From JAMCRM01 sp041685075 (lineage in GTDB: Bacteria; Acidobacteriota; Terriglobia; Bryobacterales; Bryobacteraceae): DNA of 6,124 nt. The position numbers were made by a program, and so were the translations under genes. The DNA is taken from positions 1 to 6,124 of the forward strand of contig JAWLGN010000319.1 of the NCBI GenBank assembly GCA_041685075.1, given 5' to 3'. Each line of letters starts with the position of its first letter. The first letter of the stretch is position 1. This document shows, in pieces, positions 1-6,124 of this stretch. The notes below the pieces were generated by a model, which saw only the letters and a program-made list of their open reading frames with translations, had not been told where the DNA came from and did not search any database.

Positions 1-1343
1 TCCTGCAGGAGCAGCGCAATAAGGCCATGATCGATGTGCGCCGCGAGGAGCAGCGCATCGCCCAGACCAAGTTGCTGTCGCCCATCGCGGGGCTGGTGGC
101 CATCCGGCAGAACCGCACCGGCTTCTTCATGTTCGGCCAGCACATCCCCGACATTCGGGAGGGCGATACCGTGCAGCCGGGCATGCCCATGGCCGACGTG
201 CTGGACCTCTCCGAACTCGAGGTGGTGGCCAAAGTGGGGGAACTGGACCGCGCCAACCTGCGGGAAGGGCAGGAGGTCAGCATTGCGCTCGACGCCATCG
301 CCAACCGCAAGTTCAAGGGCCGCATCAAGAGCATGAGCGGCACGGCCAGCGCCAACGTCTTCTCGGGCGACCCGGCTAAGAAATTCGACGTGGTCTTTTC
401 CATCGACATGCGGGAACTGCTCAAAGCCCTGAACGTGAAGCCGGCCGAGATCGAGCGCATCATGGCCACCGCGGAGCGGAACGCCAGGCGGGCCCCCCCG
501 GTACAGGCCGCGGGGATGATGACGGCGATGGAAGGCGGCCCAGTGGCCTTCGGCGGTGAGCCCGGCGCCGGCGGCGGCATGCCCGGCGAACCGGGCGGCG
601 CTCCCAGGATCCGAATGCGCCAGCCGGGAGGCGAAGGCGGCGCCGAAGCACCCGCGGCGCGGCGCGGTGAAGGCGGCCGCGGCATGCGCATGATGGGGAA
701 CATGTCCCCCGAAGACCAGAAGAAGTTTCGCGCTGCGATGGAAAAGGCCCTGGGGGGCAAGAACCTGCGGGAGATGAGTCCCGAAGAGCGCGCCAAGGTC
801 CTCACCGAGGTTCGCGCCAAGCTCGGCCTGGGCGATGCGAAGAAGGGTGCGGGCGGTGAGGCGCCCGGCGTCCGCCTGGGAGGCCGTGCGGGCGGCTTGA
901 TGCCCGGCGGCAATCCGCTGGAGATGTTCCGGTTCGTCGGCGCCTCCTCGCAATTCAACGACGAGGACCGCGCCAAGGCCCGCCTGCCGCTGCCCCCGGG
1001 GGAGAACTCAGACCTCCAGGTGCTGCTGCGGCCCGGCCTGCTGGCCGATCTCGAAATCATCGTCGAGAAGATCCCCGAAGCGCTGCACGTGCCCGCGCAG
1101 GCGGTCTTCGAGAAGGACGGCAAGCCCATCGTCTGGGTACAGCGGGGGAGGCGTTTCGAGGAGCGCCCGGTGGAACTGGTCAAGCGCAGCGAATCGATAA
1201 TGGTGCTGGCCGGCGGCGTCGAGCCGGGTGAAGTCATCGCCATGTCCAACCCGTATCCCAGCAAGGCCGCGTCCAGTAAGAAAGAGGAGAAGAAATCCGG
1301 CGGTAGCTCCATGGGGGTGATGCCGGCCGGAGGTGCCAAGTAA
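1..1343 (+). CDS. Periplasmic adaptor subunit (HlyD/MacA family) of a tripartite exporter, 5' partial
   Basis: This is a membrane fusion protein that would bridge an inner-membrane ABC permease and a TolC channel across the periplasm. The frame is open from base 3, before the first Met codon at 27, so the N-terminus (membrane anchor, first half of the lipoyl and hairpin domains) lies outside. Numbering from the Met at 27: residues 1-15 look like the end of the coiled-coil hairpin; LLSPIAGLV (17-25) through VQPGMPMADVLDLSELEVVAKV is the second lipoyl half and barrel entry; KFDVVFSID (119-127) is a barrel strand; DLQVLLRPGLLADLEIIVEK (from 329) is the matching next strand; HVPAQAVF and the following part form the membrane-proximal domain. 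Between 128 and 328 is a large Gly/Met/Arg/Pro-rich insertion not typical of MacA. The C-terminus is a Lys/Ser/Gly-rich tail. The family call is firm; the substrate is unknown. Confidence 0.9.
   Translation, partial: LQEQRNKAMIDVRREEQRIAQTKLLSPIAGLVAIRQNRTGFFMFGQHIPDIREGDTVQPGMPMADVLDLSELEVVAKVGELDRANLREGQEVSIALDAIANRKFKGRIKSMSGTASANVFSGDPAKKFDVVFSIDMRELLKALNVKPAEIERIMATAERNARRAPPVQAAGMMTAMEGGPVAFGGEPGAGGGMPGEPGGAPRIRMRQPGGEGGAEAPAARRGEGGRGMRMMGNMSPEDQKKFRAAMEKALGGKNLREMSPEERAKVLTEVRAKLGLGDAKKGAGGEAPGVRLGGRAGGLMPGGNPLEMFRFVGASSQFNDEDRAKARLPLPPGENSDLQVLLRPGLLADLEIIVEKIPEALHVPAQAVFEKDGKPIVWVQRGRRFEERPVELVKRSESIMVLAGGVEPGEVIAMSNPYPSKAASSKKEEKKSGGSSMGVMPAGGAK
408..1010 (+). other. About 200-residue low-complexity insertion inside the adaptor beta-barrel domain
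   Basis: This segment (residues 128-328 counting from the Met at 27) separates two strands that in MacA-type adaptors are joined by a short loop. It starts with a predicted helical part (MRELLKALNVKPAEIERIM), then a Gly/Pro/Arg/Met-rich disordered-looking part, then two helical MSPE units, then another Gly-rich part that leads back into the barrel. By my count it has 15 Met and no Cys or His. Met clusters include GMMTAM and GMRMMGNM. The frame is kept throughout and the flanking domains are intact, so this looks like a real in-frame expansion and not a sequencing error. Its function is unknown. Confidence 0.75.
702..845 (+). repeat. Two tandem 24-residue MSPE helical units in the adaptor insertion
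   Basis: Two adjacent units of 24 codons begin at 702 (MSPEDQKKFRAAMEKALGG...) and 774 (MSPEERAKVLTEVRAKLGLG...). Aligned without gaps they share MSPE, a Lys at position 8, and Leu-Gly at positions 17-18, seven identities in 24, and both look like N-capped amphipathic helices. The DNA copies are diverged, so this is an old duplication or convergent low-complexity sequence. The units vaguely resemble the short helices of LTxxQ (Spy/CpxP-like) periplasmic proteins, but that likeness is weak. Confidence 0.5.
1329..1334 (+). promoter_or_regulatory. Ribosome binding site (GGAGGT) for the ABC permease
   Basis: GGAGGT lies inside the last codons of the adaptor gene, 11 bases before the ATG at 1346. 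It supports 1346 as the permease start and ties its translation to that of the adaptor. Confidence 0.6.
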
Positions 1344-1345
1344 AT

Positions 1346-2602
1346 ATGCCCATCTTCTCGGGTGTACTGCCGGAACTGCTCATGGGGCTGTCCAGCCTCA
1401 TGGCTCACAAGCTGCGCAGCCTGCTCACCATGCTCGGCATGATTTTCGGCGTGGGAGCGGTGGTGGCCATGCTGTCGATCACCGCCGGCGCGCAGCAGGA
1501 AATGATCAGCTTCATTGATCAACTGGGCGTGAACAATATCATCGTGGAGGCCCGGGAGGCCGTGGACCGCAATGAATTGCAGGCCGTGCGCGCCATCTCC
1601 CCGGGCCTGACGTTCCGCGACTTCCGGGCCATCGCCGAGAACGTGCAGGGCCTGGAGGCGCTCACCCCGCGCAAGCGCTTTAAGCCCCAGCGGGTGTTGC
1701 CCAAAACCAGCCAGGAGCCGCCGCAACTGATCGGCGTCCTGCCCAATTTCGTCGAGATCAACAGCTTGAAGATGGTGGCCGGGCGCTTCTTCACCGCCGA
1801 GGAGAACGAGCGCTCCGCACCGGTCTGCGTGCTGGGCGAGACCGCCAAGGTGAACCTGCTGGGCTTCGACGACGCGGTGGGCAAGTTCGTGAAGGTGAAC
1901 GATGTGTGGCTCCAGGTGATCGGAGTGCTCACCCCGCAGGCGGGCGGCGAAACCGACGTGGAGGGATTGCAGGCGCTCAACCGCAACAACCTCATCATCT
2001 CGCCGCTCAACACCGTGATGCGGCGCTTCGAGGACAACACCAGCTATCTGAAGGACGAGATCGACGGCATCTACATGAAGGTAGGGCCTAACGTCGATTC
2101 CATCGAGGTGTCCAACGTGGTGCGGGCGATCCTGAACGCCACCCACAAGGATGCGGGCGACTTCACCGTGGTGGTGCCCGCGGGCCTGCTCGAGGAGCGG
2201 CGCCGCACGCAGTTCATCTTCAACATCGTGATGATCTGCATCGCCGGCATCTCCCTGCTGGTAGGCGGCATCGGGATCATGAACATCATGCTGGCCACGG
2301 TGCTGGAGCGCACGCGCGAGATCGGTATCCGCCGCGCCATCGGGGCCCGGCAGGGCGATATCGTGCGGCAGTTCCTCACCGAGGCGGTGCTCATCTCGAT
2401 TGTGGGCGGCTTGATCGGAATCGCCTTCGGCTTCGGGCTGTCGCGGATCATCGCCACGGCGGCGGGATGGTCCACGGTGGTGACCACAACGTCGATCGTG
2501 GTGGCCTTCGGGGTGTCGGTCTTCATCGGCCTCCTGTTCGGTATTTATCCGGCCGTGCAGGCGGCCCGGCTCGATCCCATCGAGGCGATTCGTTATGAGT
2601 AA
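1346..2602 (+). CDS. MacB/FtsX-type ABC transporter permease without ATPase domain
   Basis: This 418-residue inner-membrane permease is of the MacB mechanotransmission type, which couples cytoplasmic ATP hydrolysis to periplasmic conformational change and pushes substrate through the adaptor and TolC-like channel. TM1 spans about 27-48 (SLLTMLGMIFGVGAVVAML). A large periplasmic MacB_PCD-type domain follows, about 50-285. The C-terminal FtsX domain has TM2 at about 290-312 (IAGISLLVGGIGIMNIML), the conserved cytoplasmic ERTREIGIRRAIGA at 321-334, TM3 at about 345-369 and TM4 at about 383-405, ending in the family-typical AARLDPIEAIRYE. The length equals the permease half of E. coli MacB. No Walker A or signature motif is present, so a separate ATP-binding protein is needed, as in many split LolCDE/MacB-like systems. 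It starts 2 bases after the adaptor stop and its last 8 bases overlap the next gene. The substrate (antibiotic, peptide, lipid or other) cannot be told. Confidence 0.93.
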   Translation: MPIFSGVLPELLMGLSSLMAHKLRSLLTMLGMIFGVGAVVAMLSITAGAQQEMISFIDQLGVNNIIVEAREAVDRNELQAVRAISPGLTFRDFRAIAENVQGLEALTPRKRFKPQRVLPKTSQEPPQLIGVLPNFVEINSLKMVAGRFFTAEENERSAPVCVLGETAKVNLLGFDDAVGKFVKVNDVWLQVIGVLTPQAGGETDVEGLQALNRNNLIISPLNTVMRRFEDNTSYLKDEIDGIYMKVGPNVDSIEVSNVVRAILNATHKDAGDFTVVVPAGLLEERRRTQFIFNIVMICIAGISLLVGGIGIMNIMLATVLERTREIGIRRAIGARQGDIVRQFLTEAVLISIVGGLIGIAFGFGLSRIIATAAGWSTVVTTTSIVVAFGVSVFIGLLFGIYPAVQAARLDPIEAIRYE

Positions 2603-4271
2603 GTTGGGGAGAGGTATGATTTCCAGAATCAGCTTTACGGCACTCATTCTCACGGCCTCGCTCGCGGCGCAGGTCGCGCCGTTCGAGGTGACGCCGTTCC
2701 CGAAGCCGGGCTACTTCCGGGAGACGTTGTTCGCCAAGCCCGTCTCGCGGGTGGAGTTGCAGGGCCCCGCACGGCTGGACGATTTTGTCAGGGACGGCAA
2801 GCTGGAGCTGTCGCTGAACTCCTACCTGGAGCTGGTGATGGCCAACAATACCGAGATCCAGATCCAGCGCCTCTCGGTGGAGACGCCCCGCAACCAGATC
2901 CTGCGGGCCCAGGGCATCTTCGACCCGATCTTCACCGGCAGCTTCAACAGCGAGCGGCGCAAGACGCCCTCCAACGACGCCCTGGCCGGCGCGGAGACGG
3001 TGGCTGAACTCAGCCAGCGGGCGCCTTTCAACTTTACCCAATTGCTTCCCACCGGAACCCAGTACACGGCCTCGTTCAGCGGGTCCAAGAGTTCCAGCAA
3101 CAGCGGATTCCGGAACTTCAATCCCGCGCTCACCTCCAACATGGGGATCAGCTTCACCCAGCCGCTGCTGCGCAACCGCGGCCGCCTGGTCAATAAGCTG
3201 AACATCATGGTGGCGCAGAGCCGCGTTCGCAAGGCCGAGTTCGACATGACGACGCAGTTGCTGGGCCTGCTCACGGATGCGGAAACGGCCTATTGGAACC
3301 TGATCCAGGCGCGCGAGAACCTGCGGGTGCGCGAGGCCGGTCTCGACCTGGCCCATGAAGCCCTCAAGCGCGCGCAGCGGGAACTGGAACTGGGCGCCCT
3401 CTCGCCGCTCGATATCTTCGATCCCGAGCAGCAGTATGCCGCGGCCCGCATCGAGGTATCGCAGGCGCAATTCGCGCTCCGGCAGGCCGAGGACGCGCTG
3501 CGGCGCCAGATCGGCGCAGACCTCGACCCCCAGGTTCGCACCCTTCCCATCGTCCTCACTGAAGACGTGCTGCCGCCCGTCACTGCTCCCATCGATGCGG
3601 AAGCGCAGGTGGCGAAGGCACTCGCGCTGCGTCCCGACCTGAAATCCGCGATGCAGAGCCTGGACATCGACGATCTCAACATCCGGAGCGCCGCCAACTC
3701 GCTCAAGCCCGAACTCTCGCTCACCGGCAACTACGTGAGCCAGGGACGCGGCGGCAATTTCTATGAGCGCGAGGACGTGTTCGGCGGCGGTGGAACCGTC
3801 ATCAACATGATCCCCGGTGGATTCGGCACCGCCCTGGACCAGGTCTTCGGTTTCCGCTACCCGGTCTACTCGTTCGGCCTCACGCTGCGGCTGCCCATCC
3901 GCGATCGCCGCGCTGCCGCCGACTACGCCGACGCTTTGATCGCCAAGAAGCGCGACGCGCTCGAGGTGCGCTCGGTAGAGCAGCAGATCCGCCTCGAGGT
4001 GCTCAACGCGGTGAACCAGGTGGAGTCCAGCAAGGCCGCGGTCGAGTTGGCCCAGCAGTCCCGGGAGTACGCCCAGAAGTACCTGGAGGCCGAGCAGAAG
4101 AAATATGAACTCGGCACCACCCAGATCTTCTTCGTGCTGCGCGCGCAGGAGCGGCTCATCCAGGCCGAAGCCGCGGTGGTCACCAACTCGGTGAACTACC
4201 GGCGCAACCTGCTCAACCTGATGCGCCGCACCGGCGACCTGCTCGAACAGCGCAACGTCGTCATCCGGTAG
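2595..4271 (+). CDS. TolC-family outer-membrane efflux channel
   Basis: This 558-residue protein is the outer-membrane and periplasmic tunnel part of the exporter. The N-terminus is a signal peptide (hydrophobic ISFTALILTASLAA, likely cleaved near LAAQ/V); it has no lipobox Cys, so it is not a lipoprotein as many OprM-type channels are. Two outer-membrane efflux protein (OEP) repeats are visible. The first runs from about 70 (LSLNSYLELVMANNTEIQIQ) to about 305, the second from about 334 (DAEAQVAKALALRPDLKSAM) to about 550. Each has long heptad-like helices and beta segments such as QYTASFSGSK and FGLTLRLPI. The YELGTTQIFFVLRAQERLIQAE stretch near 500 is the usual conserved helix region. The start at 2595 overlaps the permease stop by 8 bases, with GAGG at 2582-2585; the alternative ATG at 2616 leaves a cleaner signal peptide and has a GGGGAGAGG directly before it. 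The family call is sure, the start less so. Confidence 0.92.
   Translation: MSKLGRGMISRISFTALILTASLAAQVAPFEVTPFPKPGYFRETLFAKPVSRVELQGPARLDDFVRDGKLELSLNSYLELVMANNTEIQIQRLSVETPRNQILRAQGIFDPIFTGSFNSERRKTPSNDALAGAETVAELSQRAPFNFTQLLPTGTQYTASFSGSKSSSNSGFRNFNPALTSNMGISFTQPLLRNRGRLVNKLNIMVAQSRVRKAEFDMTTQLLGLLTDAETAYWNLIQARENLRVREAGLDLAHEALKRAQRELELGALSPLDIFDPEQQYAAARIEVSQAQFALRQAEDALRRQIGADLDPQVRTLPIVLTEDVLPPVTAPIDAEAQVAKALALRPDLKSAMQSLDIDDLNIRSAANSLKPELSLTGNYVSQGRGGNFYEREDVFGGGGTVINMIPGGFGTALDQVFGFRYPVYSFGLTLRLPIRDRRAAADYADALIAKKRDALEVRSVEQQIRLEVLNAVNQVESSKAAVELAQQSREYAQKYLEAEQKKYELGTTQIFFVLRAQERLIQAEAAVVTNSVNYRRNLLNLMRRTGDLLEQRNVVIR
2606..2614 (+). promoter_or_regulatory. Purine-rich possible ribosome binding site for an alternative TolC start at 2616
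   Basis: GGGGAGAGG is followed after one base by ATG at 2616, in frame with the 2595 start. The core GGGGA is 5 bases from this ATG, a tight but workable spacing. If it is used, the protein loses seven residues (MSKLGRG) and there is no overlap with the permease gene. Confidence 0.35.
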
Positions 4272-4334
4272 TCGCCGGCGGCGCCATGGGTGGCCCCGTG
4301 CGCCTGCGGAACGTGGGCGCGGGTGCGCGGCGGC

Positions 4335-4343
4335 TGCTATAGT
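4335..4343 (+). promoter_or_regulatory. Probable extended -10 promoter of mutL
   Basis: TGCTATAGT matches the extended -10 pattern TGnTATAAT with one mismatch. It is the only AT-leaning spot in the GC-rich 107-base gap between the channel gene and mutL. No good -35 hexamer is seen at 17 bases upstream (GGGCGC), which is tolerated by extended -10 promoters. Transcription would start near 4350, leaving a leader of about 30 bases before the ATG at 4379. This suggests mutL is transcribed separately from the exporter operon. Confidence 0.45.
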
Positions 4344-4349
4344 GGAGCC

Positions 4350-4359
4350 GTGCGCGCAC
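4350..4359. repeat. Perfect 10-base palindrome at the expected mutL transcription start
   Basis: GTGCGCGCAC is a perfect inverted repeat about 6 bases downstream of the -10 motif. It could be a repressor half-turn site or simply chance in GC-rich DNA; there is no flanking symmetry that I can see. Confidence 0.2.
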
Positions 4360-4378
4360 TCCCCGGCGCCGTTCCGCT

Positions 4379-6124
4379 ATGGGCCGTATTCATGTCCTGA
4401 ACGACCAGGTTGCCAACAAGATCGCCGCGGGCGAGGTGGTGGAGCGCCCCGCCTCGGTGCTCAAGGAGCTGCTGGAGAACTCTCTCGACGCGGGCGCCAG
4501 CGAACTGCGCATTGACGTCGAGAGCGGTGGGCGGCGGCTCATCCGGGTGGCCGATAACGGCTGCGGCATGCTGCGCGACGATGCCCTGCTGGCCTTCGAG
4601 CGCCATGCCACCAGCAAGCTGCGCAGCGTCGGGGACCTGCTTTCGATAGCCACCCTAGGGTTTCGCGGGGAGGCCCTGCCCTCCATTGCCTCCGTCTCGC
4701 GGCTGCTGCTCGAAACGCGCTCGGCCGAGGAGGCCACCGGTACCGCCATCGAAATCGCCGGAGGCAAGCTGCTGCGCTGCGAGGAGACGGCTTTCGCCGC
4801 CGGCACCACCGTTACGGTGCGGGACCTGTTCTTCAACATCCCCGCGCGCAAGAAGTTTCTCCGCACGGAGCAGACCGAACTGGCGCACATCGCCTCGCTG
4901 GCCACGCATTACAGCCTGGCGCACCCCGGCAGGACCTTCCGGCTGGCGAGCGGCAACAACGAACTGCTCGCCGTCACCCCGGTGGCCACCCTGAGGGAGC
5001 GGGTCTACCAGGTCTTCGGCGGGCGCACCCTGGAGGAGCTGATTGAAATTACGGGGCGCGAGCGCGTGCTCGAACTGCCGCGGCCGCACGTGCCGCCCTC
5101 GGAGGCCGTGGCCCACTACCGCGAAGATCCCGCCGAGCCGGCCGCCAGAAACTACCGCCTGAGGGGTTTCGTCTCGCCGCCGCAGGTGCAGAAGAGCAAT
5201 CGCAACTCCATCTTCATCTTCGTGAACGGCCGGCTCATCCGCGACCGCCTGCTGCTGCATGCTATCTCGTCGGCATACTATAACCTGATGCCTCCCGGGA
5301 GCTTTCCGTTCGCCCTGCTGTTCATCGAGTGCGAAGCCGGCGAGGTGGACGTCAACGTGCACCCCTCCAAGACCGAGGTGCGCTTCCGCCATCAGTCCTT
5401 CGTTCACGATTTCGTGCGGGACACCATTCGGGAGCAGTTGATGGAGTCGCGGCCGGCGCCGGTCTTCGCGCCCCGGGTCTCCCCGCTGCCGGCGGGGGAA
5501 ACGGCGCAGCCGGGCGCCGCCCTGCCCTACTCCGAGTTCAGCCAGATGATGGCGAACGAAGCGCCCCTGGAGGTTGGTCTGTCGCCCGTGCCCGCGCCCG
5601 CGCCCCCGGCCGCCGTGCCCGAAGGCGGTCATGAGACATTGCCCGAGTTCACCTTGAACGCTCCGCGCCCCGCGCCGGCACGCCTGGATTTCAGCGCGCC
5701 CCCGCTGGTGTTCGAACCGTCGCAACCAGTGCGGATGCGCGCGCCCGCGAGCCATGGCGCCCTGCCGCTGGACCTCGCAAGCGCAGGCGCCGGATCGAGT
5801 CTCGCGGAACTCGACGACCTGCGGCCCCTGGGACAGCTTCACGAGAGCTTCATCGTGGCGGCGGGACGCGACGGGCTATGGATTATCGATCAGCACGTGG
5901 CGCACGAACGCATTCTCTTCGAGAAGATCCTCAAGGAGCGCGCCGCGGGAACGGTGGAAGTGCAGCGCCTGCTCATGCCCCTGGTACTCGAACTCACTCC
6001 CGGGCAGCAGGCCGAATACCCGCGCATCGCGGAGGAACTCGCCGCCGTGGGCTTTGAAACCGAGCCTTTCGGCAATCGAACCGTGGCGGTGAAAGCCGCT
6101 CCCGCCGCGGTGGCGGCGGCGGAC
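4379..6124 (+). CDS. mutL: DNA mismatch repair protein MutL, endonuclease type, 3' partial
   Basis: MutL links mismatch recognition by MutS to strand incision and excision. The frame is open for 582 codons up to the window end with no stop, so the gene continues outside. The N-terminal GHKL ATPase is complete: KELLENSLDAGA (29-40) with the catalytic Glu at 30 and Mg-binding Asn at 34, DNGCG (59-63), HATSK (76-80), GFRGEAL (94-100), the PARKKFLRTE transducer start, FVNGRLIRDR, and VDVNVHPSKTEVRF with Lys331 equivalent to E. coli Lys307. Residues about 357-476 form a Pro/Ala-rich linker. The C-terminal domain starts near 480 (LRPLGQLHESFIVA) and has DQHVAHERILFE at 504-515, the metal-binding endonuclease motif DQHA(x)2E(x)4E with Val in place of Ala. 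This motif is absent from E. coli-type MutL and implies a MutH-independent system. An in-frame stop at 4340 and no other start codon fix the ATG at 4379; no clear Shine-Dalgarno is seen. Confidence 0.97.
   Translation, partial: MGRIHVLNDQVANKIAAGEVVERPASVLKELLENSLDAGASELRIDVESGGRRLIRVADNGCGMLRDDALLAFERHATSKLRSVGDLLSIATLGFRGEALPSIASVSRLLLETRSAEEATGTAIEIAGGKLLRCEETAFAAGTTVTVRDLFFNIPARKKFLRTEQTELAHIASLATHYSLAHPGRTFRLASGNNELLAVTPVATLRERVYQVFGGRTLEELIEITGRERVLELPRPHVPPSEAVAHYREDPAEPAARNYRLRGFVSPPQVQKSNRNSIFIFVNGRLIRDRLLLHAISSAYYNLMPPGSFPFALLFIECEAGEVDVNVHPSKTEVRFRHQSFVHDFVRDTIREQLMESRPAPVFAPRVSPLPAGETAQPGAALPYSEFSQMMANEAPLEVGLSPVPAPAPPAAVPEGGHETLPEFTLNAPRPAPARLDFSAPPLVFEPSQPVRMRAPASHGALPLDLASAGAGSSLAELDDLRPLGQLHESFIVAAGRDGLWIIDQHVAHERILFEKILKERAAGTVEVQRLLMPLVLELTPGQQAEYPRIAEELAAVGFETEPFGNRTVAVKAAPAAVAAAD

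Noticed and set aside
540..660. Collagen-like Gly-X-Y repeat in the adaptor
   Set aside because: The stretch is Gly/Pro-rich, but Gly does not recur at every third residue, so it is low-complexity sequence and not a collagen repeat.
1519..2526. Minus-strand open frames opposite the permease gene
   Set aside because: Both are antisense to conserved MacB_PCD and FtsX coding sequence and have Ser/Arg/Thr-rich translations with no family features.
2523..3470. Minus-strand open frame of 315 codons opposite the permease end and channel gene
   Set aside because: It lies antisense to a confidently identified TolC-family gene, its translation is rich in Arg, Gly, Gln, Leu and His without any recognisable domain, and such long antisense frames are expected in GC-rich coding DNA.
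4280..4297. Possible terminator hairpin after the channel gene
   Set aside because: GGCGCCA and TGGCCCC can pair around a 4-base loop with one mismatch, but no T-run follows and such stems are easy to find in GC-rich DNA.
4655..5842. Minus-strand open frame of 395 codons opposite mutL
   Set aside because: It overlaps a clear mutL frame throughout, shows no domain or signal, and has the Arg/Gly/Gln/His-rich composition of an antisense shadow.
1..6124. Mobile element, CRISPR array, phage genes or RNA genes
   Set aside because: No transposase, integrase, regularly spaced direct repeats, tRNA-like cloverleaf or rRNA sequence was seen; the window is almost fully covered by four housekeeping or transport genes.

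Overview
The window reads as chromosomal DNA from a GC-rich Gram-negative bacterium. An outer-membrane TolC-type channel is encoded, so the cell has two membranes. The style of the genes (long Gly/Met/Pro/Arg-rich stretches in an exported adaptor, MacB-like permeases with adaptors, endonuclease-type MutL) suggests an Acidobacteriota member of the Solibacter/Bryobacter kind. That placement is an impression from protein style and was not computed.

Positions 1-4271 hold the downstream part of one plus-strand operon for a MacAB-TolC-like tripartite exporter. It runs from a periplasmic adaptor (5' end outside the window), through a MacB/FtsX-type ABC permease without its own ATPase domain, to a TolC-family outer-membrane channel. 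The first two genes are 2 bases apart and the second pair overlap by 8 bases, so translation is probably coupled. The ATP-binding subunit is not in the window and most likely lies upstream of position 1. The substrate cannot be read from the sequence.

Positions 4272-4378 are a 107-base intergenic gap with a good extended -10 promoter motif and a short GC palindrome just downstream of it. Positions 4379-6124 hold mutL, cut off by the window end. It has no stop codon in the window, but the reading frame is open and unambiguous for 582 codons. It has a complete GHKL ATPase half, a Pro/Ala-rich linker, and the start of the C-terminal domain with the endonuclease metal-binding motif. It is functionally unrelated to the exporter and seems to have its own promoter.

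The most unusual item is an insertion of about 200 residues in the adaptor. It sits in what is normally a short beta-hairpin loop just before the conserved RPG(M/L) strand. It is rich in Gly, Met, Arg and Pro, has no Cys or His, and contains two tandem 24-residue helical units that each start MSPE. No RNA genes, CRISPR arrays, insertion sequences or phage genes are visible, and all large minus-strand open frames look like shadows of the plus-strand genes.
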